A stretch of DNA of 64,000 nucleotides, from contig JAUNIX010000002.1 in assembly GCA_030523275.1 (NCBI GenBank), forward strand, positions 94,598 to 158,597, written 5' to 3'. This stretch comes from Lachnospiraceae bacterium. Lineage in GTDB: Bacteria; Bacillota; Clostridia; Lachnospirales; Lachnospiraceae. Shown one piece after another: positions 44,472 through 54,233 of the stretch. The translations under genes and the position numbers were made by a program. The notes below the pieces were generated by a model. It did not search any database and was not told where the DNA came from. It was given only the letters and a program-made list of their open reading frames with translations. The stretch's first letter is position 1. Each line of letters opens with the position of its first letter.

Positions 44472-45512
44472 TTATTCCCTATAATCACCACGACAAAAAT
44501 CCAAGTGATACCCGATCAATTCTACTCTCCTGCTAAGGCAATGAAAACATTCTGCCGCCTCCTCACCGGTGCATATTTTGTTATCATATAATTCATAATC
44601 CTTGCGCACAACCACTGGAGACAGATTCGGCATCATGACATTTCCTCCTGCCAAAATACCTGCTTCTCTTCCTTTTGGATCAATCGTTCCCAATGCAGTT
44701 GTTGCTGGAATCAATAAATTTGGCTTCATAATTCGCAGAATACTGATCAAAAAAGTGGTCAGTTCAACACTTCCTGCCGGTTCATCTTTAAACTTTGTAT
44801 CATGATGTGGAATGAATGGTCCAATCCCTGCCATATGTGGATCCAATTCTTTGATAAACAATAAATCTTCTGCAATGTTTTCCAGTGTCTGATAAGGAGC
44901 TCCAACCATAAAACCAGTTCCAACCCAATATCCAATTTCTTTTAAATCATATAAACATTGTTTTCGATATGTTAATGACATACTACCTGGATGAAGCTTT
45001 TTGTAATGTTCTTCATTCGCTGTCTCATGTCGCAGTAAATAACGTTCTGCACCTGCATCAAACAACCGCTGATATCGTTCACGGTCTAATTCTCCAATGG
45101 ATAACGTAATCGCACATTCAGGATATTTCTCTCGCACGGTAGCTACAATATCTTCCATACGATCTATATTATAGTAGGGATCTTCTCCACTCTGAAAGAC
45201 AAAACTGCGGTAACCAAGTTGGTAACCATTTTCACAAGCTGACATAATTTCTTCTTTCGTCAAACGATAACGCTTGACATTAGCATTCGCTGCTCGAATT
45301 CCACAGTAATAACAATTATTTTTACAATAATTTGAAAATTCCACCAGTCCACGAGGATAGACAGATTTGCCATACCATTCATCTCCAAGTTTTCTTGCCA
45401 ATTTGGTTGCTTCTTCGCGCACTTCTTCTCTATGTTCTAATAAAAAAATGAATTCTTCCTTTGTTAAGATTTTTTCTTTCTTTAATTTTTGTAATAAATC
45501 CATTGCGTTCAC
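44472..45512 (-). CDS. hydE: [FeFe]-hydrogenase H-cluster radical SAM maturase HydE
   Basis: Radical SAM enzyme needed to build the H-cluster dithiomethylamine-containing subunit. The CxxxCxxC cluster loop is NYCKNNCYYCGIR, followed by LGYRSFVFQSGED, ETANEEHYKKLHPG and GNVMMPNLSP. About 346 residues, normal. The start is uncertain: a GTG at 45512 sits five bases after GGGGTG, and an ATG three codons later or one five codons earlier are possible. No hydF, hydG or hydrogenase gene is nearby, so the maturation genes are dispersed. Confidence 0.88.
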   Translation of the reverse strand: MNAMDLLQKLKKEKILTKEEFIFLLEHREEVREEATKLARKLGDEWYGKSVYPRGLVEFSNYCKNNCYYCGIRAANANVKRYRLTKEEIMSACENGYQLGYRSFVFQSGEDPYYNIDRMEDIVATVREKYPECAITLSIGELDRERYQRLFDAGAERYLLRHETANEEHYKKLHPGSMSLTYRKQCLYDLKEIGYWVGTGFMVGAPYQTLENIAEDLLFIKELDPHMAGIGPFIPHHDTKFKDEPAGSVELTTFLISILRIMKPNLLIPATTALGTIDPKGREAGILAGGNVMMPNLSPVVVRKDYELYDNKICTGEEAAECFHCLSRRVELIGYHLDFCRGDYRE

Positions 45513-45540
45513 ATAATCACCCCACATATCATTTTAAATT

Positions 45541-45714
45541 CAAGACTCGCGAGTCTTGGCGCGGGATTCGGGTCAGTTTTCACTGACATAATACATATCC
45601 GAATCCCTGCGCATCCTCGCGGAGCATATATCAGATGGGAGATTGAACTCCCACTGATAAAATCTTGTTACTCACCACCTGTAGAGGTGGGAGTCATCTC
45701 ACATCTGATATATT
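45541..45714 (-). repeat. Dispersed modular palindromic element, variant B with a different palindrome
   Basis: Contains the GCATCCTCGCGGAGC core (45611-45625). On one side lies a long imperfect palindrome (45627-45714, ATATATCAGATG arms with inner ACTCCCAC/GTGGGAGT). On the other lies a hairpin GGGATTCGG/CCGAATCCC with an inner GTCAGT/ACTGAC stem, ending in CAAGACTCGCGAGTCTTG (45541-45558). Stem sequences differ from other copies but the order of parts is the same. No protein is encoded. Confidence 0.7.
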
Positions 45715-45821
45715 GAAGATAGTATACCATAATAGTAGGATTTCGTGAATAGTAGAAACATAAAAATAGGAGATTCTGAATCTATGTTCAAAGTTTAGAA
45801 CATTGCAATCTCTGTTTTTTC

Positions 45822-45850
45822 TTGTAATGCCTTATTTTTTGTGCTAGAAT
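45822..45850 (+). promoter_or_regulatory. SigA-type promoter of typA
   Basis: TTGTAA (45822-45827), 17-bp spacer, TAGAAT (45845-45850), about 80 bases before the typA start. Confidence 0.6.
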
Positions 45851-45929
45851 GTCAACCAGGCAAAATGCGTTTTTTCCTATTTTTTATAGAAGAAACCCAA
45901 ACAACGTTTTTAAGAAGGAGTGTATTTAA

Positions 45930-47777
45930 GTGATTACATCCAGAGAAGATATAAGAAATGTGGCGATTATCGCCCATGTTGACCATGGTAAAACTACCTT
46001 GGTCGATGAAATGCTAAAACAGAGCGGTATTTTCCGTGAAAATCAAGAAGTTGCGGAACGTGTCATGGACTCCAATGACATTGAACGTGAGCGTGGCATT
46101 ACTATTTTATCAAAAAATACTGCCATTACTTATAATGATGTAAAAATCAATATTGTAGATACCCCAGGACATGCCGATTTCGGAGGCGAAGTAGAACGTG
46201 TCTTGAAAATGGTAGACGGCGTTATTCTTGTCGTTGATGCTTTTGAAGGTCCAATGCCACAGACAAAATTTGTTACCAAAAAAGCCTTGGAATTAGAATT
46301 ACCAGTCATTGTCTGCATTAATAAAATTGACCGTCCTGAAGCCCGTTCTGAAGAAGTCGAAGATGAAGTACTTGAGTTATTATTAGAATTAGATGCGGAT
46401 GATGAACAATTAGATTGTCCGTTTGTCTATGCATCAGCAAAATCCGGAATTGCCGGACTTAGTCTCGACGATGAGATGACAGATATGAAACCATTGTTAC
46501 AGACGATCATCGACCATATTCCAGCGCCAACCGGAGATCCGGAAGCTGAAACTCAGGTATTGATCAGTACAATCGACTATAACGAATATGTTGGTCGTAT
46601 TGGTGTTGGTAAAGTTGACAATGGTTCTATTAAAGTAAATCAGGACTGCGTAATCGTTAATGCCCATGAACCTGATAAATGCCAAAAAGTAAAAATCAGC
46701 AAACTGTACGAATTTGATGGTTTAAATAAAGTGGATGTCAAAGAAGCTGGTATTGGTTCTATCGTAGCAATATCTGGTATTTCTGATATCCATATTGGTG
46801 ATACCTTATGCGCGCCAGAAAATCCAGTTGCGATTCCATTCCAAAAAATCTCTGAACCTACAATCTCTATGAACTTTATCGTAAACGACTCACCACTCGC
46901 TGGTCGTGAGGGAAAATATATCACCTCCCGTCATTTGCGTGATCGTCTGATGCGTGAATTAAACACGGATGTCAGTCTTCGTGTGGAAGAAACTGACGAT
47001 ATGGATACTTTTAAGGTTTCTGGTCGTGGTGAATTGCATTTATCCGTTTTGATTGAAAATATGCGCCGTGAAGGCTATGAATTTGCGGTCAGCAAAGCGG
47101 AAGTTTTATATAAACGCGATGAAAAAGGAAAATTATTGGAACCAATGGAAACAGCAATCATCGATGTGCCAGAAGAATTTTCCGGTACAGTCATTGAAAA
47201 ATTAAGTCAGAGAAAAGGCGAATTACAAAATATGACCGTCAATAATACCGGACAGTCCCGTTTAGAATTTTCCATTCCATCCCGTGGTCTGATCGGTTAT
47301 CGTGGAGATTTCCTAACCGATACCAAAGGAACCGGTGTCATCAATACATTATTTGATGGCTATGCGCCATATAAAGGAGATATCCAGTACCGCAAGCAAG
47401 GCTCCTTAATTGCTTATGAATCTGGAGAATCAATCACTTATGGATTATTTATTGCTCAAGAACGTGGAACTTTATTCATTGGTCCCGGTGAAAAGGTATA
47501 CGGTGGCATGGTTGTTGGTCAGAATGGTAAAACAGATGATATAGAAATCAATGTATGTAAAACAAAACATCTGACAAATACTCGTTCCTCCGGTGCAGAT
47601 GAGGCCTTAAAATTAACCCCGCCAAAAATTCTTAGTTTAGAGCAGGCACTTGAATTTATTGATACCGATGAATTATTGGAAATCACACCGGAAAATATCC
47701 GTATCCGAAAGAAAATTTTAGATACAACCATGCGTATGCGAGCAAAACGAAATGCCGGAAGCAATACGTCTAAATAA
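45930..47777 (+). CDS. typA: Translational GTPase TypA/BipA
   Basis: Ribosome-associated GTPase of the EF-G superfamily that aids ribosome assembly and growth under stress. 615 residues with P-loop [14 protein letters not shown], switch [26 protein letters not shown] (G3), NKIDRPEAR (G4), EF-G-like domains and the TypA-specific C-terminus ([19 protein letters not shown]). GTG start, ten bases after AAGGAG. A lone plus-strand gene among minus-strand neighbours. Confidence 0.97.
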   Translation: MITSREDIRNVAIIAHVDHGKTTLVDEMLKQSGIFRENQEVAERVMDSNDIERERGITILSKNTAITYNDVKINIVDTPGHADFGGEVERVLKMVDGVILVVDAFEGPMPQTKFVTKKALELELPVIVCINKIDRPEARSEEVEDEVLELLLELDADDEQLDCPFVYASAKSGIAGLSLDDEMTDMKPLLQTIIDHIPAPTGDPEAETQVLISTIDYNEYVGRIGVGKVDNGSIKVNQDCVIVNAHEPDKCQKVKISKLYEFDGLNKVDVKEAGIGSIVAISGISDIHIGDTLCAPENPVAIPFQKISEPTISMNFIVNDSPLAGREGKYITSRHLRDRLMRELNTDVSLRVEETDDMDTFKVSGRGELHLSVLIENMRREGYEFAVSKAEVLYKRDEKGKLLEPMETAIIDVPEEFSGTVIEKLSQRKGELQNMTVNNTGQSRLEFSIPSRGLIGYRGDFLTDTKGTGVINTLFDGYAPYKGDIQYRKQGSLIAYESGESITYGLFIAQERGTLFIGPGEKVYGGMVVGQNGKTDDIEINVCKTKHLTNTRSSGADEALKLTPPKILSLEQALEFIDTDELLEITPENIRIRKKILDTTMRMRAKRNAGSNTSK

Positions 47778-47799
47778 TTTCGAATATAGAAAAACAGTC

Positions 47800-47827
47800 A
47801 GGGCATCCTTTTTCCAGAGGATGCCCT
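47800..47827. terminator. Terminator between typA and the S8 protease gene
   Basis: A 9-bp stem AGGGCATCC/GGATGCCCT around a ten-base loop, with moderately T-rich sequence on both sides; serves converging genes. Confidence 0.75.
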
Positions 47828-47840
47828 AATACTTTTCTTA

Positions 47841-49529
47841 TTATCGAATTTCCAAAAAGACTTCAAATAAATCAGCTTTTCCATATCCCCATTCCTGATT
47901 GGGATACGTGCGGTTAGAATCTTTTCTTGCACCACGAATAAAATAATTTTTAACTCCAATCGTAGAGATCAAAGGATCATTCCCTTCTATGATTGCCCAT
48001 TGAAGAAAATCCGCAGCCATGCCTGCAACTAGTGCCGCCGATACACTCGTACCACTTTTTGTTCCGAATTGATTACGCAATAAAATACCTGTTATATTCA
48101 CACCCGGAGCCGCTAATTCCGGTTTGATCAATTTATTTCTTGTATATCCACGGCTGCTCTCTGCATAAAAAGCACCGTCTGATTGTCGATAAGAGGCTAC
48201 TGTGATAAGATTTGCTGTATTCCCTGGTGCTGTGATTGTCGTAAATGGATCTGGACGTAAAAAATACGTATCCTTTCCCACAAAATCCTGAATAGGCAAC
48301 CACATGTCATATTCTTTCTCCCCGGACTGTGGTTCAGCAACCATAATTTTCCAAACTCCCTCCGCAGGAGAATCAAAACGGAATAAAATTCCCTGATCGC
48401 CGCTATATGGGTCCACAACCTGATAATCAATGTATACTAGCGAACGTTCCAGCAAAAATGTAAATTCTCTTCTGCCACGAATTCCGGCATCCAACCATTC
48501 TGTTGTCTGCCCTGTCGGAGATTCCAGACGGATACGAAAACGGTAAGGAGCCTTCCCCCATAACTCCAATGCGAACCCACGCTCCATATGACCAACTTTT
48601 AGCTCAACGGTCTCCTGAGAATTGGTAAATAATCCATGATAATGATGATCGGTATTCCCTTCATTTCCTGCACTCACAACAACCACATATCCGTTTCTAA
48701 TCGAAATTCGATTTAAATGTTCACTTAAGAAACCATTCCCGGTATGTCCACCCTGACTGCTTCCAAGACCTAGAAAAATAACCATCGGTCGTTTCAATTC
48801 TTCGGCTCTGGTAACCAAATAACTAAGTCCCATCATAATATCTACTTCCGAATATGCATGTGCGTTATCTGAAATAAAATAATAATCCCGCAAATTTTGC
48901 TTCGCCTCTTTTAATTTTACCACGATCAGATCGGCATCTGGTGCTGCACCACTAAATCCTTGTTCTTGATTTCTTCTTCCCGCTGCTGTACCTGCCATAA
49001 AAGTGCCATGCCCAATATCATCTGTCGATGGAACAATTTCTAACGGCGAATCACTATTTAAGGCCTGTTCAATCTGCTCTTTCGTATATTCACTTCCATA
49101 AAGAAATCCTCTCGGTAATGTACCCGTGCGGTCTGTTTGATCCCAAATAGAGTAAATTTTACTACTATTATCTTCATAGCGGAAGGCTGGATTCTGATAA
49201 TCGATACCAGTATCAACAATTCCGACTAAAACACCCGCACCGGTTAAATTTAGCGCACTTCGCTGTACCTGCAAAACACCCATTTCATCTAGTGCTTCGA
49301 CATCCATCAAGCCAAAACATTGTGGAATGTAAGTGAATGGTACAACCTCATAAGGAATACGTTCCCGTTCTCCTCTTGTTAAGTAGACAGAGGCAATCCA
49401 ATAGCTGATTGGAAAAGAACAGACGGCACCATATTCCTTTTGAAAGTCATAATAGGTACCGCCATATTCTGCTAAAAAATCATAATATTCTTCACCATAA
49501 AAAACATCACTGTCGCAAGTACTACTCAT
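47841..49529 (-). CDS. Csp-like S8 family serine protease
   Basis: Subtilase of 562 residues without a signal peptide. The catalytic triad is intact: Asp in GVLVGIVDTGIDYQNPAF, His in DDIGHGTFMAGTAAG, Ser in GTKSGTSVSAALVAGMA; VVVVSAGNEGN carries the oxyanion Asn. An N-terminal prodomain-like part and a jellyroll-like insertion between Asn and Ser are typical of clostridial Csp germination proteases, which activate SleC. I infer a germination or spore role; other Lachnospiraceae subtilases of this type are uncharacterised. No strong ribosome site; a small hairpin abuts the ATG. Confidence 0.8.
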   Translation of the reverse strand: MSSTCDSDVFYGEEYYDFLAEYGGTYYDFQKEYGAVCSFPISYWIASVYLTRGERERIPYEVVPFTYIPQCFGLMDVEALDEMGVLQVQRSALNLTGAGVLVGIVDTGIDYQNPAFRYEDNSSKIYSIWDQTDRTGTLPRGFLYGSEYTKEQIEQALNSDSPLEIVPSTDDIGHGTFMAGTAAGRRNQEQGFSGAAPDADLIVVKLKEAKQNLRDYYFISDNAHAYSEVDIMMGLSYLVTRAEELKRPMVIFLGLGSSQGGHTGNGFLSEHLNRISIRNGYVVVVSAGNEGNTDHHYHGLFTNSQETVELKVGHMERGFALELWGKAPYRFRIRLESPTGQTTEWLDAGIRGRREFTFLLERSLVYIDYQVVDPYSGDQGILFRFDSPAEGVWKIMVAEPQSGEKEYDMWLPIQDFVGKDTYFLRPDPFTTITAPGNTANLITVASYRQSDGAFYAESSRGYTRNKLIKPELAAPGVNITGILLRNQFGTKSGTSVSAALVAGMAADFLQWAIIEGNDPLISTIGVKNYFIRGARKDSNRTYPNQEWGYGKADLFEVFLEIR

Positions 49530-49570
49530 GATAAAAACCCGTTTTTTATCATTCTATGAAACACCCGCTT

Positions 49571-50932
49571 TTATTGTGTCAATCTTGGCACATCTGTTCC
49601 GCGCATTGTGATCACTGGTGCTCCCTTACCCTCAATATACTCGCGCGTAATCATCACGGAGCCAATGGCATCATCTTTCGGAATCTCATACATAATATCA
49701 AGCATAAATTCCTCAATGATTGCTCGCAAAGCTCTGGCTCCGGTTTTCTTCTCTAAAGCCTTTTCTGCAATTGCCTCTAATGCAGCATCTTCAAATTCCA
49801 ATTTTACTTCATCTAATTCTAATAATTTTTTGTACTGCTCCAGAATTGCATTTTTGGGTTCTTTTAAAATCTGAACAAGCATTTCTTTGGTTAAACCCTG
49901 CAGCGTAAATACCACTGGCAAACGTCCTAAAAATTCTGGGATCATTCCGTATTCACGCAGATCATCTACTGTAACTTTGCTCAGAATATTGCTATCTCTG
50001 TCATATTTATCTTTTAAATCAGCATTAAATCCGATGGAAGATTGCTTTGTTAAACGCTTTTTGATAATTCCTTCCAAATCTGGGAATGCCCCTCCACAGA
50101 TAAATAAAATATTTCTCGTGTTAATGGTTGTCATCGGAACCATTGCGTTTTTATTTGTCGCTCCAACTGGTACTTCTACATCTGCACCTTCTAGCAGTTT
50201 TAATAATCCTTGCTGAACAGCTTCTCCACTGACATCACGGCTGTGGGCATTTTGTTTCTTTGCAATTTTATCAATTTCATCAATAAAAATAATACCGCGT
50301 TCTGCTTTTTCGACATCATTATCTGCATTTTGTAATAATTTAGACAACACACTTTCCACATCATCTCCAATATATCCGGCTTCTGTAAGCGATGTCGCAT
50401 CTGTAATTGCCAAAGGCACATTTAACAATCGTGCCAATGTCTTTACGAGATAGGTTTTACCACTTCCGGTTGGCCCGATCATCATCATATTGGATTTATC
50501 AATTTCAATTTCATCCATCGTGTTTGTTACCACACGCTTATAATGATTATACACAGCAACAGAAATCACCTTTTTGGCATATTCCTGACCAATCACATAG
50601 TCATCTAACTGACCTTTGATCTGATGTGGAGCAGGAATCTTCTTTAAATCCAGTGGTTCTGGCTCTTCTTTTGGCTCTTCTTTCTTTTTCTTCTTCACTT
50701 CTGGCTGCGGACGCATACCTTTCATCATATCGTTAATCTGATTAAAATCCATCTGATCAAAATCAAAATTACCAAAATATCCATTGTTCATCATGTCCAT
50801 ACTTCTTTGCATACAATCTGGACAAACATAAATGTCATTTGGCAGTTTAATTAACTTTCCGGTTTGTTTTTCACTTCGTTTACATACATAACAGAATCGT
50901 TCTGTATCATATGTATGATCTTTCTCTGACAT
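49571..50932 (-). CDS. clpX: ATP-dependent protease ATP-binding subunit ClpX
   Basis: AAA+ unfoldase that feeds substrates to ClpP. 453 residues: N-terminal C4 zinc finger (CYVCKRS and CPDCMQ), an acidic and lysine-rich linker, Walker A MIGPTGSGKTYLVK, Walker B IIFIDEIDKIAKK, sensor and arginine-finger regions, and the C-terminal small domain ending near TGARALRAIIEE. The ClpP-binding IGF loop is present as SSIGFNADL. GGAAGAG upstream. clpP is not adjacent. Confidence 0.97.
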   Translation of the reverse strand: MSEKDHTYDTERFCYVCKRSEKQTGKLIKLPNDIYVCPDCMQRSMDMMNNGYFGNFDFDQMDFNQINDMMKGMRPQPEVKKKKKEEPKEEPEPLDLKKIPAPHQIKGQLDDYVIGQEYAKKVISVAVYNHYKRVVTNTMDEIEIDKSNMMMIGPTGSGKTYLVKTLARLLNVPLAITDATSLTEAGYIGDDVESVLSKLLQNADNDVEKAERGIIFIDEIDKIAKKQNAHSRDVSGEAVQQGLLKLLEGADVEVPVGATNKNAMVPMTTINTRNILFICGGAFPDLEGIIKKRLTKQSSIGFNADLKDKYDRDSNILSKVTVDDLREYGMIPEFLGRLPVVFTLQGLTKEMLVQILKEPKNAILEQYKKLLELDEVKLEFEDAALEAIAEKALEKKTGARALRAIIEEFMLDIMYEIPKDDAIGSVMITREYIEGKGAPVITMRGTDVPRLTQ

Positions 50933-50937
50933 ATCGT

Positions 50938-52347
50938 TTACTCTTCCTTTCGTATTCTGATTTTATCATAAAGATTTTTTATAATTAAAATTCCCTCTTC
51001 TATCTGAATTTCTCTTAAACGGGCAAACCCCAAAACATAACATTCCTTTTTCGGTTTTCCATCAATATAATAATTGGAAATCGGCTGTAACCTGACTCCC
51101 TGCTCCAATAAACGATTTTGGAACTCTTGATGATCCTTGATTCCTTTAAACTCTACTAAAACATGCAGTCCCGCACTCGAACCGCGAATGACGATGTCAT
51201 CGCCAAACAGTTTCAACTGTTGCAGTAAAAAATGATTTTTTCCTTTGTATAATGCTCTCATGCGGTTTAAATGACGTTCAAAATATCCTTCACGAATAAA
51301 CCCGCTTAAAATTGCCTGGTCAATGCGGGAAACCGTACAGGAATAAAAAGAAACCGTTTCCTGATATACCGAAAGCAATGATTTGGGCAATACCATATAG
51401 CCAACTCGAATTGCTGGTGCAATCGCTTTCGAAAAAGTTCCCATGTAAATAACTTTTCCTTTTTTATCATTTCCTTGCAGAGAAGGAATCGGTTTTCCCT
51501 GATAGCGAAATTCACTATCGTAGTCATCTTCTATGATATATCGCGATTCATCCTCATATGCCCAATTTAACAGCGCGTTTCTTCGGTTGATTGGCATGAC
51601 AATTCCTGTCGGATATTGATGAGAAGGCGTTACATAGGCAATTTCTGCCTTAGATTCATGCAAATCCTGAATCATCATCCCCGCCTCATCCATCCCAATC
51701 GCCCGCACATCAAATCCAAGTTGTGAAAAAACACGATACGCCTGCATATAAGTTGGATTTTCCATCGCTACAACGGGCATTTTATCAAAAATCTGGGATA
51801 ATAACAATAACAAATATTCCATTCCTGATCCAAGTATGATCTGATGACTGCTGCAGATAACACCTCTAGACTGATGCAAATAGGATTTGATTGCCTCGCG
51901 AAGTTCTAAATCGCCACTTGAATGACCAGTCTGAAAAATCTCTGAATTATCATCCATCAGAATTTCCCTCATTAGCTTTCTCCATGTATTATATGGAAAA
52001 TGCATCATATCTACTCCAGAAGGTGCAAAATCGTACGGATAAATTTTCTTTTTTTCCGTAATCTCTTCTTCTTCTGAAATTTCAACAGTGAAATCAAGAA
52101 TTTCATCTAGTGCAGATACATAATATCCCCGTTTGGGTTTTGATTCAATATATCCCTCAGAAAGAAGCTGTCCATAGGCTAAATCAACAGTATTACGGCT
52201 CACATCCAAATGCTCTGCCAATTTCCTTGATGACGGAAGTCTGGTTCCACATTCTAATACACCGTGCTTAATCTCATCACGGATATATTTGTAAATCTGC
52301 TCATAGATTGGTTCTTTTTTCTTTGTATCAATTCCTATGGTCAGCAT
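50938..52347 (-). CDS. MocR/PdxR-type GntR regulator with aminotransferase-like domain
   Basis: 469 residues: N-terminal GntR winged HTH (EPIYEQIYKYIRDEIKHGVL, LPSSRKLAEHLDVSRNTVDLAYGQL) followed by a fold-type I aminotransferase-like domain with PLP lysine in GTFSKAIAPAIRVGY and EDDYDSEFRY. Such proteins sense PLP or an amino compound and control vitamin B6 or amino acid genes. The target is not evident here; the neighbouring cyclophilin gene lies three bases upstream of it in the same direction. Confidence 0.88.
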   Translation of the reverse strand: MLTIGIDTKKKEPIYEQIYKYIRDEIKHGVLECGTRLPSSRKLAEHLDVSRNTVDLAYGQLLSEGYIESKPKRGYYVSALDEILDFTVEISEEEEITEKKKIYPYDFAPSGVDMMHFPYNTWRKLMREILMDDNSEIFQTGHSSGDLELREAIKSYLHQSRGVICSSHQIILGSGMEYLLLLLSQIFDKMPVVAMENPTYMQAYRVFSQLGFDVRAIGMDEAGMMIQDLHESKAEIAYVTPSHQYPTGIVMPINRRNALLNWAYEDESRYIIEDDYDSEFRYQGKPIPSLQGNDKKGKVIYMGTFSKAIAPAIRVGYMVLPKSLLSVYQETVSFYSCTVSRIDQAILSGFIREGYFERHLNRMRALYKGKNHFLLQQLKLFGDDIVIRGSSAGLHVLVEFKGIKDHQEFQNRLLEQGVRLQPISNYYIDGKPKKECYVLGFARLREIQIEEGILIIKNLYDKIRIRKEE

Positions 52348-52350
52348 TCC

Positions 52351-53118
52351 TTACTCCGCTTCTGTAATTGTGATATTTTCAATCACAACATCTTCCAATG
52401 GTGCATCATTACTATCTGTTTTTGTCTCTGCAATTGCATCCAAAACGTCAAAACCATCATATAACTGACCAAAAACGGTATAATCATCCATCAAATATGG
52501 AAAACCACCATATTGTTCAAACATCTTTTTTTGTTTTTCTGTCGCTGTTTTCCCACCATAGGTATCGGTTGTCACCTCTTTATTTTGAACAATAAAAAAC
52601 TGACTGCCATTGGTATCTCTTCCTGCATTTGCCATACATAAAGCCCCTCGAAGTGGCAAAAGGGTATCTGATGTCTCATTAGCAAACTCTTTTCCCCACA
52701 TACTTTGACCACCTTCACCAGTTCCGGTCGGATCGCCACCCTGAATCATAAAATCATTAATCACACGATGAAAGATGATACCATCATAATAATCATTAAA
52801 CGCCAATGTAACGAAATTTTCAACGGCCAATGGAGAATCCTGCTGAAAGAATTTAAATTTCATTTCTCCATAATCTTTCACCTTGACAATGGCAATCGTC
52901 TCACCTTTTTCCGGTTTCGACATTTGGTTTACCTTTGAAGCCGCCTTAATATCCACTTTTTTGTACTCTGCTTCTGTTGTCGCTTCATCTGTGGTCTTTT
53001 CCTCAGCTGTCGTCTCCTTGGTAGCTGTTTCTTTTTGTCCGTCCCCATTTCCACAAGCAGTCAGACCAAACAGCAAGCATCCTGCCAGTACAAATGCTAA
53101 GAATCTTTTTTTCATCAC
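52351..53118 (-). CDS. Cyclophilin-type peptidyl-prolyl isomerase lipoprotein
   Basis: 255 residues. Signal peptide with lipobox LTAC (cysteine near 22), a low-complexity T/E/K-rich linker to about 50, then a cyclophilin domain: FHRVINDFMIQGGDPTGTGEGG, GALCMANAGRDTNGSQFFIV and YTVFGQLYDGFDVLD. It would fold exported proteins on the outer face of the membrane after lipidation by Lgt. One base separates it from the upstream oxidoreductase gene. Confidence 0.92.
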   Translation of the reverse strand: MMKKRFLAFVLAGCLLFGLTACGNGDGQKETATKETTAEEKTTDEATTEAEYKKVDIKAASKVNQMSKPEKGETIAIVKVKDYGEMKFKFFQQDSPLAVENFVTLAFNDYYDGIIFHRVINDFMIQGGDPTGTGEGGQSMWGKEFANETSDTLLPLRGALCMANAGRDTNGSQFFIVQNKEVTTDTYGGKTATEKQKKMFEQYGGFPYLMDDYTVFGQLYDGFDVLDAIAETKTDSNDAPLEDVVIENITITEAE

Positions 53119-53119
53119 T

Positions 53120-54124
53120 TTATACCTCCATTATTTTATCAGCTGGAAATCGAATTTCCATCTGACTTCTTGCTTCATCCATGACTTTTAATTCCATCCA
53201 TGTATATTTATTATGTGAGTGTTCTGTCTCATGCTCTATGATCAAACGCTGAAATTCCAAAGTTTCATAAATCAAATTGTTACGTGAACTCTCTGAACTA
53301 AGACGCTCCGTCCTAAATACCTTCTCTGTGCCATCACGACCAAACAGCTGTATCTTTCTCGGATGAGAAAGATCTGGAATAATCAAACAGCCATTTTCTC
53401 CCTGAATTTGGCTCGGCACCTTTGTATCCGCTATTTTAGAATATAATATCTCCGCTTGCATGCCATCATAATGTGCAAGAATGGTTCCAGCTCCATCAGC
53501 TCCGTTAGAAAGCTTGATTGCATCTGCCTGTATCCGATCCGGCATGCCAAATAATCGTACAAGAATATGCACCGGATAACATCCAATATCCATCAACGCT
53601 CCATTTGATAACTTTAACTCAAATACATGTTCTGGATTTCCTGCCTTAAAACTGTCGTAACTAGAAGAATATCTGCATCGTTGCAAAGTGAGTCTGCGAA
53701 TTGGGGCAATCTTGGGTATCTGCTCTTTGATTATCCGAAATCCTGGTGTAAATACAGGTTTCATCGCTTCTAATAAAATCACATCATTGTCTTTCGCCGC
53801 CTGCATCATCAACTCAAATTCCTTCGCATTTGATGCTGCTGGCTTTTCACACAATACATGTTTCCCATAATTTAGCATCATCATGGTCTGGCTGAAATGA
53901 CAACTTGGAGGACTTGCAATATAAACGGCATCAATGGATTCATCCATAGCCAATTCCTCAAGGTTATCAAAAACCTTTAAAACCCCATATCGTTTTGCAA
54001 ATGCCTTTCCTCGTTCCAAGCTCCTTGAATAGACAGCCGCATATTCCATTTGGGAACACAGCGGAATCCCTTCTAAAAACCATTCCGTAATCTTATTTGT
54101 GCCAATCGTCGCAAATCGAATCAT
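53120..54124 (-). CDS. Gfo/Idh/MocA family oxidoreductase
   Basis: NAD(P)-dependent dehydrogenase of 334 residues. N-terminal Rossmann fold IRFATIGTNKITEWF, cofactor contacts AVYIASPPSCHF, the conserved HVLCEKPAASNAKE and a C-terminal substrate-binding domain with ALMDIGCYPVHI. Substrate, probably a sugar or polyol derivative, is unknown. AGGAGAAG precedes the ATG. Probably first gene of a run with the cyclophilin, MocR and clpX genes. Confidence 0.9.
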   Translation of the reverse strand: MIRFATIGTNKITEWFLEGIPLCSQMEYAAVYSRSLERGKAFAKRYGVLKVFDNLEELAMDESIDAVYIASPPSCHFSQTMMMLNYGKHVLCEKPAASNAKEFELMMQAAKDNDVILLEAMKPVFTPGFRIIKEQIPKIAPIRRLTLQRCRYSSSYDSFKAGNPEHVFELKLSNGALMDIGCYPVHILVRLFGMPDRIQADAIKLSNGADGAGTILAHYDGMQAEILYSKIADTKVPSQIQGENGCLIIPDLSHPRKIQLFGRDGTEKVFRTERLSSESSRNNLIYETLEFQRLIIEHETEHSHNKYTWMELKVMDEARSQMEIRFPADKIMEV

Positions 54125-54170
54125 CTTCTTCTCCTAATCTTATAATTGAATATATGATACCATAATTCAA

Positions 54171-54202
54171 AAAAGTTGGAAACCTCCGCTTCCAACTTTT
54201 TC
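54171..54202 (-). terminator. Intrinsic terminator after the SEC-C gene
   Basis: A 12-bp perfect stem AAAAAGTTGGAA with its complement around an eight-base loop, followed on the minus strand by TTTTTTG. Confidence 0.85.
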
Positions 54203-54233
54203 GTTATTGTTAAAATATTACATGCTTATCCAA

